This document shows positions 31,468-42,393 of a stretch of 64,000 bases of DNA, piece by piece. The DNA comes from Lepus europaeus (lineage: Eukaryota > Chordata > Mammalia > Lagomorpha > Leporidae). A program made the position numbers and the translations under genes. The notes under the pieces were generated by a model. The model was given only the letters and a program-made list of their open reading frames with translations. It was not told the origin of the DNA and made no database searches. Position 1 is the first letter of the stretch; each line of letters begins with the position of its first letter. The stretch covers positions 111,192,709-111,256,708 of the forward strand of contig NC_084830.1 of the NCBI RefSeq assembly GCF_033115175.1. Direction: 5' to 3'.

Positions 31468-34400
31468 GTCCTGCCCTGCAAAAGATGTTTAAAGATGTGT
31501 TACACACAGAAACACAGAAACATGGTCATCAATATGAAAGAAGGTAAAGGAAGGAAACCTCACAGCAAAAGATCACAGGAAGCTCAATTTCTCTTTGACA
31601 TAGAATTAAACTCTGATGCTCTGTTAAAGCAATGTGTTATAGTAATCTATTATGTTCTCTTGATGTCTGTTAAATTCTAATTGTTCAAAAACAGCTGAAT
31701 TTTTATTAAGAGCTATGGGTTATTTAAATATGTGCTTATTTTCAAAGATTTGAATAATCACCTTGTAACAATGATCAAATTTGGTCTATGTTATGTCATG
31801 ATTTTAAGGAATCTTATTTCAACCAGATATTTTGGATTTTGAGCCTTCTTGGCATTCTTGACAGGCATTCAAAAAATCAAAGTTTCAAACAATCTGGACT
31901 CTAAAATTTCCAGTAAATCTTGGACTTTGGTTTTTCCAGTTTGGGCCCAACTGAAAAAATCGAAGGACCTATGTCTCTCATCTTATAGAGATACCAAATA
32001 ATCAGGCTATTTGGATTATATTAGAAGTACTGTCAAGATGTGACATGGTACCAAATTTTAAGTTTCTATAATGGAAAATGCTATTAATACAAATGATTGA
32101 GAATTAAAAAGTCTAATGATCTTGTGTTACTAGACATGATAGTTATCTTAATGAGAAAGCCCCAGAGGACTAAAGGGTTAAATACTTGTAAAATCCTACA
32201 GGTGCTTTCAAAAATACTGTGAAGTAAGCAAGTGCCTCTTGTTGGTTGATGAGTTTATAATTTTAAACATGGCGACTTAAAGTCTTTTGTCATCCACAGT
32301 TATATATGATTTGCTGCTCATAAAACTAAAGCATTGTTGGTTCTGTGTTTAGCTGTCCTCCTATAGGTTCCTATGGACTTTTTCCAGCCACTTCTATTGT
32401 ATTCAGTACTTTGGGATGGCTCTGTAAACAGATGAAGCCAATAATGTATTGACAGTACCAACTAAGAGAAAGTATGGTTAACTGAGGTTACTAAAAACAA
32501 AAAGCAATTCAAATCAATTGGCAATCTACAAAAAGAGTTAAAGATTTTAAAAGCTATTATTAAAATTGCTATATTGGACTATTATGCTATGTTATATGTG
32601 TGTATATATTGTATGTCCACATGTGAAAATTTTATTAAGAGTTTTATTTTAATTGGCTTATGATTAGATTGCCCATAAATTTAAGCTGCTAAATTTAATC
32701 AAAGATACATTTTAATTTGTGTGACCTGAATCTGTGTATCATATGTTTTAAACTTGTTGGTAGAAAGAAACTAAAATCATTTTATATGGTTGTGCTTAAG
32801 TTTACTGGTTAAACAAACTACACCATGTTAGATATTTAAGAGGTGTTTCCAAATACATGATTCTTAAAATTTATAGAAGGCATTGGACCTCCTGGTAAAT
32901 GTTTTCTTAAGTTGTTATCTAATGGTTGAAACTGTTTGCTAAGTATTCATGTGATATTGCTATTGTCAGCAAGCGATCTAGGACTTGCTCCCTTATTTCT
33001 CTGTTCTAAGCCCAACTTGTTCTTTCATTTCTCTATTCTCAAGGTAGGAAACTAATTCTATTATGAAGGAATCTGTAGGACGCACAATTTAATCTTTAGA
33101 CCTTATAAAAGAGATGGCTAACAATTTTCTGTAATAGCATAGCCAAAATAAGAACTTAAATAATAATCTCATAGCTAGATTTACTTCCCCATCAGTGAAG
33201 TATACAGTAAGTAGAAAAAAAACCTCCCTTTCAGACCAAAGGGAAAGAAAGTTTTAAAGTGAGAATATAATTTTCCTCATGGGCATTGTCTACCTTAGAA
33301 AAACTACTACAGAACATGCCTGTGACTATAGACTTGTAGTTCAGGCCACCGAAGATTAGAGAGGGGACACGGGCACTCCCTTGACTTGCATCCTCTGGTC
33401 TGCTTGAACACAAACCAGGAGGAAAAGAAAGCTCGGCATCAGAAGCAATGGGTGGCAGGCCTATAAATGGCTGATCTGTACAGTGATCTGCCCTCAAGGA
33501 GACCCAACAGGCCAGTCCACTGCAGTGGCTTTCAATGTGGTAAGCCTGGGCTTCAGCAGAAGTCAGCTTGTGAAGAGCCCTGGCAGCTCTGCCAAGAGTT
33601 GGATCACTGGAAATGGACCTGCCCTTGAGTCAAAGCATGCCCAGGTCAGAGCCACAGATCTTATTGGCTCTAAGCTGAAAAGCCCTTCACTCAGCCCAAC
33701 TTCCAAAGTGACCACTGCAGCTGAGGGGACAGCCAAGTAGGGTCAGCAACATTGAAGGCAGAACTGTAAATTTCCTGTTAGAGATGCCCCCTGCCTTTAC
33801 CTGGCCAGCTCTCCTCCCAGGCCAGCCAAGTAATGAAAGTCAACAGAGTGCCTTCCCCTAGGAGGTTCACACCTCCCTTAGGATATACCCCAAGTGAAGA
33901 GATAGATAGGTCTGGGCCTCTTAACTCACAAGGCCTAAAGCCCACCAGATTATTATCAAGCCCCTTCTATCAGGTTCTACTTGCTTCTCAATCAGAAAAC
34001 TTAATTGTAGCTTAGACAGCACCTTTCTTAGCTCCTCTAATAATGACTCCGTCCTTTGTTCTAGACCCTGTCTAGTGCACTTGGGCCTCATTTCTTTGTA
34101 ATCATAACCTCTACTCTACCACCAATGGCTCTACTCTCAACCTGTGTGTACTGATGGTCCTCTTCCCCACTTAATGCTGTATAATTGTTCAGACCTGGTT
34201 AATGCCACTCTTAGGATCATTGGTTACTATCCTCACCCTGTCTTTTATGACCTTGTCTAAATATGATCAGAGTCGGCAAACTTGGAAGGCTTCCATAGCC
34301 TTGGCAACTCATGACGACAGCCTAGGGTGGTTACTGGCACCATAAACTAGAGTGTCAATTTGTTGGGTTAACAACAGGAGTCACTGTGCACTTGCTCCTC

Positions 34401-34698
34401 ATGTGGGATCTCTGTCCATAATGTGCTGTACATTTTGATTTAATGCTATAACTAGTTCTCAAACAGTATGTTTCACTTTGTGTTTCTATGTGGGTGCAAA
34501 CTGTTGAAATCTTTATACTAAATTGATCTTCTGTATATAAAGAGAATTGAAAATGAATCTTGATGTGAATGGAAGGGGAGAGGGAGCGGGAGAGGGGAGG
34601 GTTGTGAGTGGGAGGGAAGTTATGGGAGGGGGAAGCCATTGTAATCCATAAACTGTACACTGGAAATTTATATTCATTAAATAAAAGTTAAAAAAAAA
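31468..34698 (+). mobile_element. 3.2 kb L1-tailed retroposon with 14-bp TSD
   Basis: Direct repeat GAAAATAAAACCTC at 31454-31467 and 34699-34712 brackets 3,231 bp that ends in the leporid L1 3' end (G-rich tract at about 34571-34632, ATTCATTAAATAAAAG, poly(A)). From about 34247 it aligns with the 3' UTR of the L1 copies at 42394, 55008 and 63023. Upstream of that it does not, and no ORF2 reading frame is present although the L1 at 42394 reaches ORF2 within 1.45 kb. Either a divergent L1 subfamily with a very long 3' UTR or a chimeric transcript was inserted. The first is my preference. Confidence 0.8.
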
Positions 34699-34712
34699 GA
34701 AAATAAAACCTC

Positions 34713-35065
34713 CATCCATATTCTAGTCCCCATAGGCAGGAAAGGGGTGAGGGAATGTATTGTGACCTGAGTTGCTATCGTATTAGAATTGGGGGCCTTG
34801 CAGTTAGATCTCATAACTTGACATTTCTTGAGTAAATTGAGTATCACTGTCTTTCATTAAGAATGAATGATTGGATAAATGAATACATAAGTCCCCTTTA
34901 ATTTAACAAACTCTATTGAATGTCTGCCAAGTGCTAAATTCTATGCTAGATGCTGATACAAAAGTAAAAGACCGAGATTATGTTCTGACAATGGTCACAA
35001 ACTAACGGGAAAGAGAGATGCACATAAAGTGACAGTAACAAATGATAAGGCATAATAGTACCTCA
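34713..35065. other. Spacer; old repeat-like piece at 34890-35000
   Basis: TGAATGTCTGCCAAGTGCTAA followed by ATTCTATGCTAGATGCTG resembles a common ancient L2/MIR-associated repeat. Confidence 0.35.
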
Positions 35066-35665
35066 GATTGATTGAGCATTGAATGTGCCCAGTATAAGTA
35101 CTTTACATGCATGATATGGGTTAATCCTCATAGCACCCTGCTCTGGTTTGGATGCTCTTTATCCCCTAAAGTTTCAAGTGTTGAAGGCTTTGTCTTCCAT
35201 GTGGTGATGTTGGGAGATGTGACCGTCAAGGGATGGGGCCTAGTGGGAGATTATTAGGGCAAATGGGGATATGCCATCCAAAGGAATTGTGGGAAACCAG
35301 TCTCTGTCTCTCTCTCTTTCTGTCTTTCTTTTTTGGTGATGTGATTTCTTCTACCCATAGATACTCCTGCCATGACATGATGTGGCCATTAAGGCCCTCA
35401 CCAGAGCTGTGGTGATGCAGCACCATGCCCTTGAACCCCTAGAACTATGAGCTAAGTAAACTTCTTTCCTTTATACATAGCCTACCTCAATAATTCCATT
35501 ATATTAATGAAGAATTGATTCATACACAACCCTACAAATCAACATTCTCTTAATATCTTATTATCCATTTTATAGATGAAGAGCAGGAGGCACAGAGTGA
35601 TTAAGCAGCTTGTCAAAGGTAACATAGTAAATGAAAGAGCTGGGATTTGAACCCAGTTTGGCTAA
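35066..35665 (+). mobile_element. MIR SINE, split by a MaLR LTR
   Basis: The 5' half (TGATTGAGCATTGAATGTGC, ACTTTACATGCATGATATGG, TTAATCCTCATAGCACCC) ends at 35138. The 3' half (CATTTTATAGATGAAGAGC, GGGATTTGAACCCAGTTTGG) resumes after 35526. The break lies inside the MIR core and is filled by an LTR. Confidence 0.75.
35139..35526 (+). mobile_element. ERVL-MaLR LTR (MST-like), within a MIR
   Basis: TGCTCTGGTTTGGATGCTC at the start, GGATGGGGCCTAGTGGGAG, AGAACTATGAGCTAAGTAAA and a 3' end near ATTGATTCATACA follow the MST consensus. The flanks CACCC (35134-35138) and CAACC (35527-35531) are the likely 5-bp duplication. Confidence 0.7.
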
Positions 35666-37524
35666 TGGCCTGAGCTGCTGATTAATACAAAGGGAGAAAT
35701 AAGAATACGCAACTCCAGCTGTACAGAAGAGGGATCCCTAACTTAGAACATAAGGGTACAAGAGAACCCTTCAGGGGACCCAGGCCCACAGTCTGTTTCT
35801 ACAGCCTTTGCTTGGAGTCCACAGGAGCTGATGACCACAAAGAATGGAGCTTCCATTCTTCCATCTGCAAGGTTCAGGGAGTCTGTGTATCCCCCAAGAG
35901 CCTCTTGCCTTGTCCTCACTTCCCTCCCTTCTGCAGATGGGCCCAGGGACTTGGCCCAGTGGACCCACGTTCCTCTTCCTGCAAAAAACACCCCCCAGGG
36001 TAATTCCATGTCTCTTTGTTGGGGATCCAAATATGAGTCTTTTTTCCAGCCTTAGTCACAAAGAACAGAGTTTCATGGGTAATTTTGGCTGCTTCCTGAC
36101 TAATGACAAACTTGTGAGTGTTGCCCTGCTGTGGAGTCAAGTGTAGATTTTTTCTGATTAGATCAGCTCCATACCCTTGTAAGATGTGGGCCATGCAGCA
36201 AACTCTGGGGAGTCTCCCATCCTTCTGGGATGCTTTGGAAATGGTCTGGGAACACTCTGAGACATTCCATTCAAGTCCTGCCATAGACCATGTGTGTGGA
36301 GTAAATGTTCTGTCCTGACACCCATAAGTGACAGATGTGGTTAACATCTGTGTAAGGTCTTTGTCTGCTCCCATCCTGGCTTTTTGGAATCTGTGTAGAC
36401 CAAAGCAGTTCATTCTTCCTAGAACTCACTTTCTCCACAGCACTTTTCCTCAACACTGAAATAGAAAGTGAGCTAGCAAGGAGTCAGGGCTTGCACTCCC
36501 TTTTCTCTATTGACAATGACAGAGCGACCTTGTACAGCAAATTTATAGAATTACTGGGAAGGTAGTGAGGTTAAGGGCTATCTCACTTCATTGTCGGCTC
36601 CCAATAAGGAATGTCAATGTTATTGTTGTTAATAGTTATTTAGCTATTAAGTGTGAGAAAATCGGTTTTTATAAGCACCATAATGTGAAGGCACATCTTT
36701 ATCCTGCAGAATTCCCTGAAACCTGCCTTACCTGGCTTCTCATTTCTCCATGGCTATAGAACAAGCTGGTAGGGACCAGGCTGCCTGGGGCCCAGATAGA
36801 AATGGATGTTCTTGATGTTGGCTCCACATCCCAAACATATTGATTTTATCCAGGAGTTTACCTAAGTCATTTTTAGAGTTATTTCTATTTCAAAAGCTAA
36901 TGAATCCAAGAAGATCCCTGCCTGCTTTGTAAAGTAGTATTTCGGCTGCTGCTGGTCTGACCCCTTGAGGTCTCATTTTCTAGGACTGTATGAAGCTCTG
37001 TTTGTTCAATCTATCCATGCCCAGCATGATTTTATACACTAGTCTTTGGTTTTTCCCAATAAGGGAGAATTTCTTCACAAGTACAGATGCCTGTTTAAAG
37101 GGCCACTCACACATCCTCTCTCTTCTAATCTTTTTGGCATCCTCTGAGAAGCAGAAAGTTTCTACACATTGGCTTCCCTTCCTCAATGAATCTTAACTCC
37201 ATTCTTGGTCAAGATACCTACAGCCAAGGGACAGCATAAGCTCATGACCAGATGTGCGCTTCAAAATCTTACTACCTGGATCCCCTCAAGTACTAGAAGT
37301 ATGAAAAGTATGAATTCTCCAACCGTATGGCCTTATCTAAATGGGGAAAGTAATGGTTTTTATGGGATTTAAACAGAGCAATTGATGTAAACATCTTGGT
37401 ATAACATCTAACTCACAATAATTCTTAATAAATGGACAACTAGTATTAGCATGAATGTTACCACTGGAATTGAGATGAATATTAATGTTAGTACCCATAT
37501 CTTTACACATTCTACTCTTCTATC
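35666..37524. other. 1.9 kb low-repeat spacer
   Basis: A 165-codon minus-strand open frame (35916-36413) has no domain, no recognised homologue and no splice context, so I leave it uncalled. A piece near 36985-37030 looks like an old CR1/L3-type repeat. Confidence 0.35.
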
Positions 37525-37770
37525 AGTACTGGTCCTTCTTGTGTACCTGAAACACACCAAACCATCTTTTAACATCCAGTTCAAACCCCATCTCTTTTGG
37601 ATATCTTCCCTATCCTCCCAGGTAGAAAGTATTCATTCCCTCTGGTACCGTTTAGTATTTCTCTATTGTAGTTCTAATCCCTCTGAATGACATTCATGTA
37701 TTAAAGTGGTCATCTTCCTCGTTAGACTGATCCTCATCAGAGTAGGCACTGGGTCTAGGCCACATTCACA
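37525..37770 (+). mobile_element. L2 LINE 3' region
   Basis: AACATCCAGTTCAAACCCCA, TTTTGGATATCTTCCCTATC, TCTATTGTAGTTCTAATCCC and TCAGAGTAGGCACTGGGTC run in L2 3' order. Confidence 0.55.
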
Positions 37771-38399
37771 CCAAAAACCTGCCTGAAGTGGCCCTTCTTA
37801 AATGCCTTATGATTTGAAAAGAACTGTGGAGGCCACCTGCAAGACAGCAGACCTAGATGTGCTCAGAGATCTCATTACCAAAAGACAATTCAGATGGAAC
37901 CCTCCAATCCAGTTCACTATGGGAGTTATTGACAGTGCTTCTTTCACAGGGGCTGGGTCAAGTGTGTTGGGTTTGGGGGCATAATGAGGCAGTTTCTGCA
38001 TACTGTACTAAATCTCTGTCCAGAATGACAGGAGCTACGGAGTTTGCCTGCCCTGCCATGCCTTCAGATGTGGCAAAGCCACTCAGTTGTGTGACAGGGA
38101 GCATTCAAAAGGGGCACTCACTTTTAAGTTGGTGGACATTGCTTCATTAACTTGCTTTTCAAAGAGAACTGGGTGGTTTGTGCCAGTCCTGCTCCTTCCC
38201 TTTTCTTTGTGAAGGGCTTCTTTCTTCTTGTTATTTATTGCTCTGAGTCGCTTCTGTGTGCCAGATGGTAGATGCCAAAGTTCCTGGCTGCTATGAAGAA
38301 ACATGAAGCTGGGTAGGGGATCCGATGCTCAGAGCGGGGATAGGATGGCAAACCAGGCTGGGGACACCTAGATTTGTTTTCTGATAAAATTCAGCTCTC
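37771..38399. other. Unassigned spacer
   Basis: Short overlapping open frames occur at 37800-38150, but nothing identifies a gene. Confidence 0.35.
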
Positions 38400-38700
38400 A
38401 GTCTCCTTTCTCTAGTCTCATGAAGTTCGCTCAGTTCTCTAGAGATGGTTATTCTCCAGTGTTTTCCCTCTTGCTCTTTAAGCCCATCTGTAAATTTGCA
38501 GGAGAAATTTAATCCGTATGGTCTCGTTCATTAAACTCATTAAACTGTTGTTTAATGAGAACAATTTTGTGGCTGCAAATCTTTCAAAGTTTACTCCTGG
38601 CAGCCACAATTTCCTGTTTGTGAAGCTCTTGGGCACTCAGGTCTGAGATGGTTGACCTCCCTTCTTCCCAGACTGACTTATCTCTGTTCAGAGGGGGCTC
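38400..38700. promoter_or_regulatory. Candidate conserved noncoding block with homeodomain palindrome
   Basis: The repeat-free stretch contains CTCATTAAAC-TGTT-GTTTAATGAG (38536-38559), a perfect 10-bp inverted repeat. A further TCATTAAAC overlaps its left side, and ACAATTTTGTGG (SOX-like ACAAT) follows at once. Repeated TTAA-core sites in this arrangement are typical of developmental enhancers. Function is inferred from motifs only. Confidence 0.25.
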
Positions 38701-39182
38701 AAGAACCTGTGTTTCCAGGCTACCAGATGCAAGTCTGGCACTGTGTTCATTCTAGGTCAGGATGACCATGTCCATCTGGGCCTGGAAGCTTTGAGAAATC
38801 TGAAAGCCATGTTTTTTGTTGTTTGTTTTTTTACTTAATATGGGTGACATCATTTCTATAAAACCTACTCCAACAGCTGTGCTGGCCATGATCTCTTCTT
38901 TCATTTGATCTGTGACTACCTGGTCTATACCATTGTTTATTGTCTTTCTTGTATTATAGAGAAAACTGTTATTCTTACAAGATGATGTGCTCAAGATGCA
39001 CACTGTGGATTCAATGAGTCCAGGGCTGCTTTCTGTCAGTGGACACACCACGTTGAAAACTCAGTATCTGTGAGCCTAGGTTTTCTGTCTGCATTTAAAG
39101 CCTCTTAAAGCTCTATGTGTGTGTATGAACTAGACATATAGAGAAAATGCATAAAACATAAATATGGCTTAATCAACCTGTG
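38701..39182. other. Unassigned spacer
   Basis: No supported feature. Confidence 0.4.
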
Positions 39183-39511
39183 AGGTGAGCATTGTGGTGC
39201 AGCAGATTAAGCTGACACTTGGGACACCTGCATCCCATACTGGAGTGCTGGTTTGAGTCCTGGCAGCTCAACTTTAATCCAGGTTCTTGCTGATGCACCT
39301 TGGAAGCAGTGCATGATGTCTCAAGTACTTGAGTTCCTGCCTCTCACCTGGTAGACTCTGATCAAATTCCAGATTCCTGGCTGCAATGTGGCCCAACCCC
39401 AGCTGTTGCAGCCATTGAGGGGTAACCAGCAAATGGAAGCACTCTCTCTCCCACTCTTGCTCTTTCTCCCTGTCTTTAAAATAAGTAAATCTAAAAATAA
39501 AAATAAAAATA
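39183..39511 (+). mobile_element. CSINE, older subfamily
   Basis: GAGCATTGTGGTGCAGCAG, ACCTGCATCCCATACTGGAG, ATGTGGCCCAACCCCAGCTG and an AAATAAAAATAAAAAT tail define the plus-strand copy. Confidence 0.85.
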
Positions 39512-40517
39512 CAGATTGTATTGACATTTTGTCTTTTGCAAAGACAAATTTTTCCTCATTTTTCTTTTCTACTTTACTTTTCTTTCGCTCCCTATTTTTC
39601 TGCTGGATTGCCTGTCTTGTTGATATTGATTTGTAAGAATGCAATTATATTATTATATGCCCTGGATATGAGCCCTCTGTGGGTTTTATGTTTTGCTGAT
39701 GTCTATTCACACTTGGTGGAATGGCTTTTCATTTGCTTAATGGTACATTTTGAGAAAATGAAGTTCTTAATTTTAATATGGTCAAATGTATCAACCTAGC
39801 ATTTTCATGTCATGTTTAAGAAATTTTGTCTCAAATCAACATAATAAAGATAATTCCCTCTATTATAAAGTGGTATTGTTTACTTATCGTATTTAGGCCT
39901 ATATTTTATCTTGAATAGATTTTTGTTTATGGTGCTGAAGAGCGAGTCAATGTTTCCCATATGAATATTGAATCATTTCAGTATTATTTATTGAAAAGGA
40001 CAATTTTTTCCCATTGCTGTGCAATGACACTTTCAGCATAAAGCCAATGTCTATATGTCATTGGTCTATTTGTCTTAACTGGGGCAAATAAAACATTTTA
40101 GTTAATATGACTTCATAATAAATTTTGATGTCCAATGGAGTGAGTCCTTCTCTTACTTTCCTTCTTTAAATTGCCTTTTCTATTCTTATCCTTTTGAATT
40201 TCTACTTATATTTTAAAATCATATAATAAATTTCCATAGAAAACATTTTGGGAATTTTTAAGACAAAATCAATTTGATGAGAATTGAACATTTTTACAAC
40301 AAGGCATCTTGTAGTTGATGGTTAAGTGTATATCTTCATCTACTTAGGACTTTTTAAAATCACTCTCATTTTTTTTTTTCAATTTGCTGTGACGATTTTA
40401 CAGATTTGTACTTTCATTTCTTGTTTGTTTTTTTTTTTTCAGTTTCCACAAAGTTTTCCTGAATTATAGTTTAATACTTAATTTTTTCCACTGCTCTGCT
40501 TACCTTCTTTTCTTTTT

Positions 40518-40832
40518 TAAAATATTTATTTATTTATTTGAAAGTCAGAGTTACACAGAGAGAGGAGAGCTAGAGAGAGAGATAGATGTCTTCAATCAGT
40601 TGGTTCACTCCCCAATTGGCCACAACAGCTGGAGCTGCACCGATCTGAAGCCAGGAGCCAGGAGCTTTCTCTGGGTCTCTCGCATGGGTTCAGTTGGGGC
40701 CATCTTCCACTGCTTTCCTAGGCTATAGCAAAGAGCTGGATTGGAAGTGGAGCAGCTTGGACTCAAACAGTCGCCCATATGTGATGCTGACACTGCAGGC
40801 AGCAGCTTTACCCGCTACACCACAGCACCAAA
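40518..40832 (-). mobile_element. CSINE, older subfamily
   Basis: AAATATTTATTTATTTATTT, GTCAGAGTTACACAGAGAG, GATCTGAAGCCAGGAGCCAG and GCTACACCACAGCACC identify the antisense element. Confidence 0.88.
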
Positions 40833-41150
40833 ACCACCTTATTTTCTTAAGAGACTTATTCATTGTTTTCCAATATTTTACTTCTGTCTTCTATTTTTTG
40901 TCATATAATTTTAGTATCTTCATTTCTGTTAGATTTTTCATCTTGTTTGTATATTCTAGTTTAATCTTCATTTCTGAAATATAGTCATTTCCCTTTCTTT
41001 TTTCACTCTTTCTTGGAATTCTATCACTTTATTTCTGAGATTTTCAATTTCTGATATATGCTATTTTTGATTTTTTTTTTTATTATTTTTTACCCCTGGT
41101 AGCTTGATTTGATATGTTAGATCACAAACATTACTGTGGGCATGTCTTTC

Positions 41151-41480
41151 CTTTTTTTTTTTTTTTTTAAAGATTTATTTAGTTTTTTGGGAGACAAAAT
41201 CACAGACAGAGAGATGGAGCGTGAGAGAGGCCATTCATTCACTAGTTCATTCCCCAAATGACTGCAATGGCTGGAACTGGACCAGTCCGAAGCCAGGAGC
41301 CAAGAGATTCCTCTAGGTCTCCCACATGGGTGCAGGGGCCCAAGCACTTAGGCCATCTTCTGCTGCTTTCCCAAGTGCATTGGCAGGGAGCTGGATCAGA
41401 ATTGGAGCAACCAGGACTCGAACTAGTGTCCATGTGGGATGCTGATGATACAGATAACTACTATGCCACAGTGCCAACCC
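41151..41480 (-). mobile_element. CSINE, older subfamily
   Basis: A T-run then AAAGATTTATTTAGTTTT, CCGAAGCCAGGAGCCAAGAG, GCATTGGCAGGGAGCTGGAT and CTATGCCACAGTGCCAACC mark the element. CATGTCTTTC (41141-41150) and CATGTCCTTC (41489-41498) are the probable duplication. Confidence 0.88.
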
Positions 41481-41500
41481 CAGCCAGACATGTCCTTCTA

Positions 41501-41503
<3 letters not shown>

Positions 41504-41541
<38 letters not shown>
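41504..41541. repeat. (TA)19 microsatellite
   Basis: Perfect TA run right after the SINE duplication, followed by looser TATA-rich sequence. Confidence 0.95.
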
Positions 41542-41543
<2 letters not shown>

Positions 41544-42393
41544 TATATGTTGATGGTATTCTTATATATAGTGTATGCATTGTGTATATAGTATATATAT
41601 TGATGTTATTCTTCAGTTTCCTTTATTAACATCTCAACTTCACTTGAGCAATGATCAAGGTTCTCTTCTGTTTATTTGTTTTTACAGGAAATTAGTGTTA
41701 TTTGACTTTTCAGGAAAGAGGGTAGATCAGGATCATTTTTCTACCTTTTCTACTCAAGAGCTCCTTCCTCAGTTGTTTTTTGTGAAGTGTGAAAAAAATT
41801 GGCCTCCTACTTTCTGATAACTCTGCTTTTTCCCCTTCAGCACTGGCTCTTCTCTTTTCTGTGTCCCTATTGACTTTGTTTTACACAATTTTAGTTCTTT
41901 TCCTAGAGATTTCTTTCTAGAAGGAAACTTTAGCTGGTTAATGTTGAGATTTGTAGGGTCCAGGCTGTTCCAGCCATCAAAACCTCAACCACAAATCCCT
42001 TACCCACCTCTGCTAATTGAAATGTGAAAAAGTTCTCTCTGTTAAAGCTCCTAAAGCTCAAATTAGACTCTCATAGTTTTCAGCAAACAATGCTTAAGTA
42101 TTTTGTGTTCTCTTTCCTGGAACTATCAAATGCCTTAACCCTTCCCTTGTTTTTCTGTCACATACACACTAATAACTACATGTTCCTTAGCCATTCATTG
42201 AAATCACTTGTGATTTGGATAGGTACAGATACTTTATCCTGTATTTTTGTGTTAGATATTGTTCTTGGTCTCTGACTTTCCCCATCTGAGTTGCTCCATG
42301 TATTTCTTATTGGGTGATTCCAAGAGACTGAAAAAACAGCTACTGTCACCATTACAGATATCTTTCAAAAATTTCTTTCTCACCTTTATTCTT

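Noticed and set aside
33231..34015. Open frames of 60-88 codons inside the L1-tailed retroposon
   Set aside because: No match to L1 ORF1/ORF2 or to any protein I recognise. They lie on both strands and are short, as expected by chance.
35916..36413. 165-codon minus-strand open frame
   Set aside because: No domain, no homologue I recognise, no splice or promoter context. A frame of this length can occur by chance in 64 kb.
37802..38150. Overlapping plus-strand open frames as a small gene
   Set aside because: No domain, and the frames overlap one another without splice signals that would select one.
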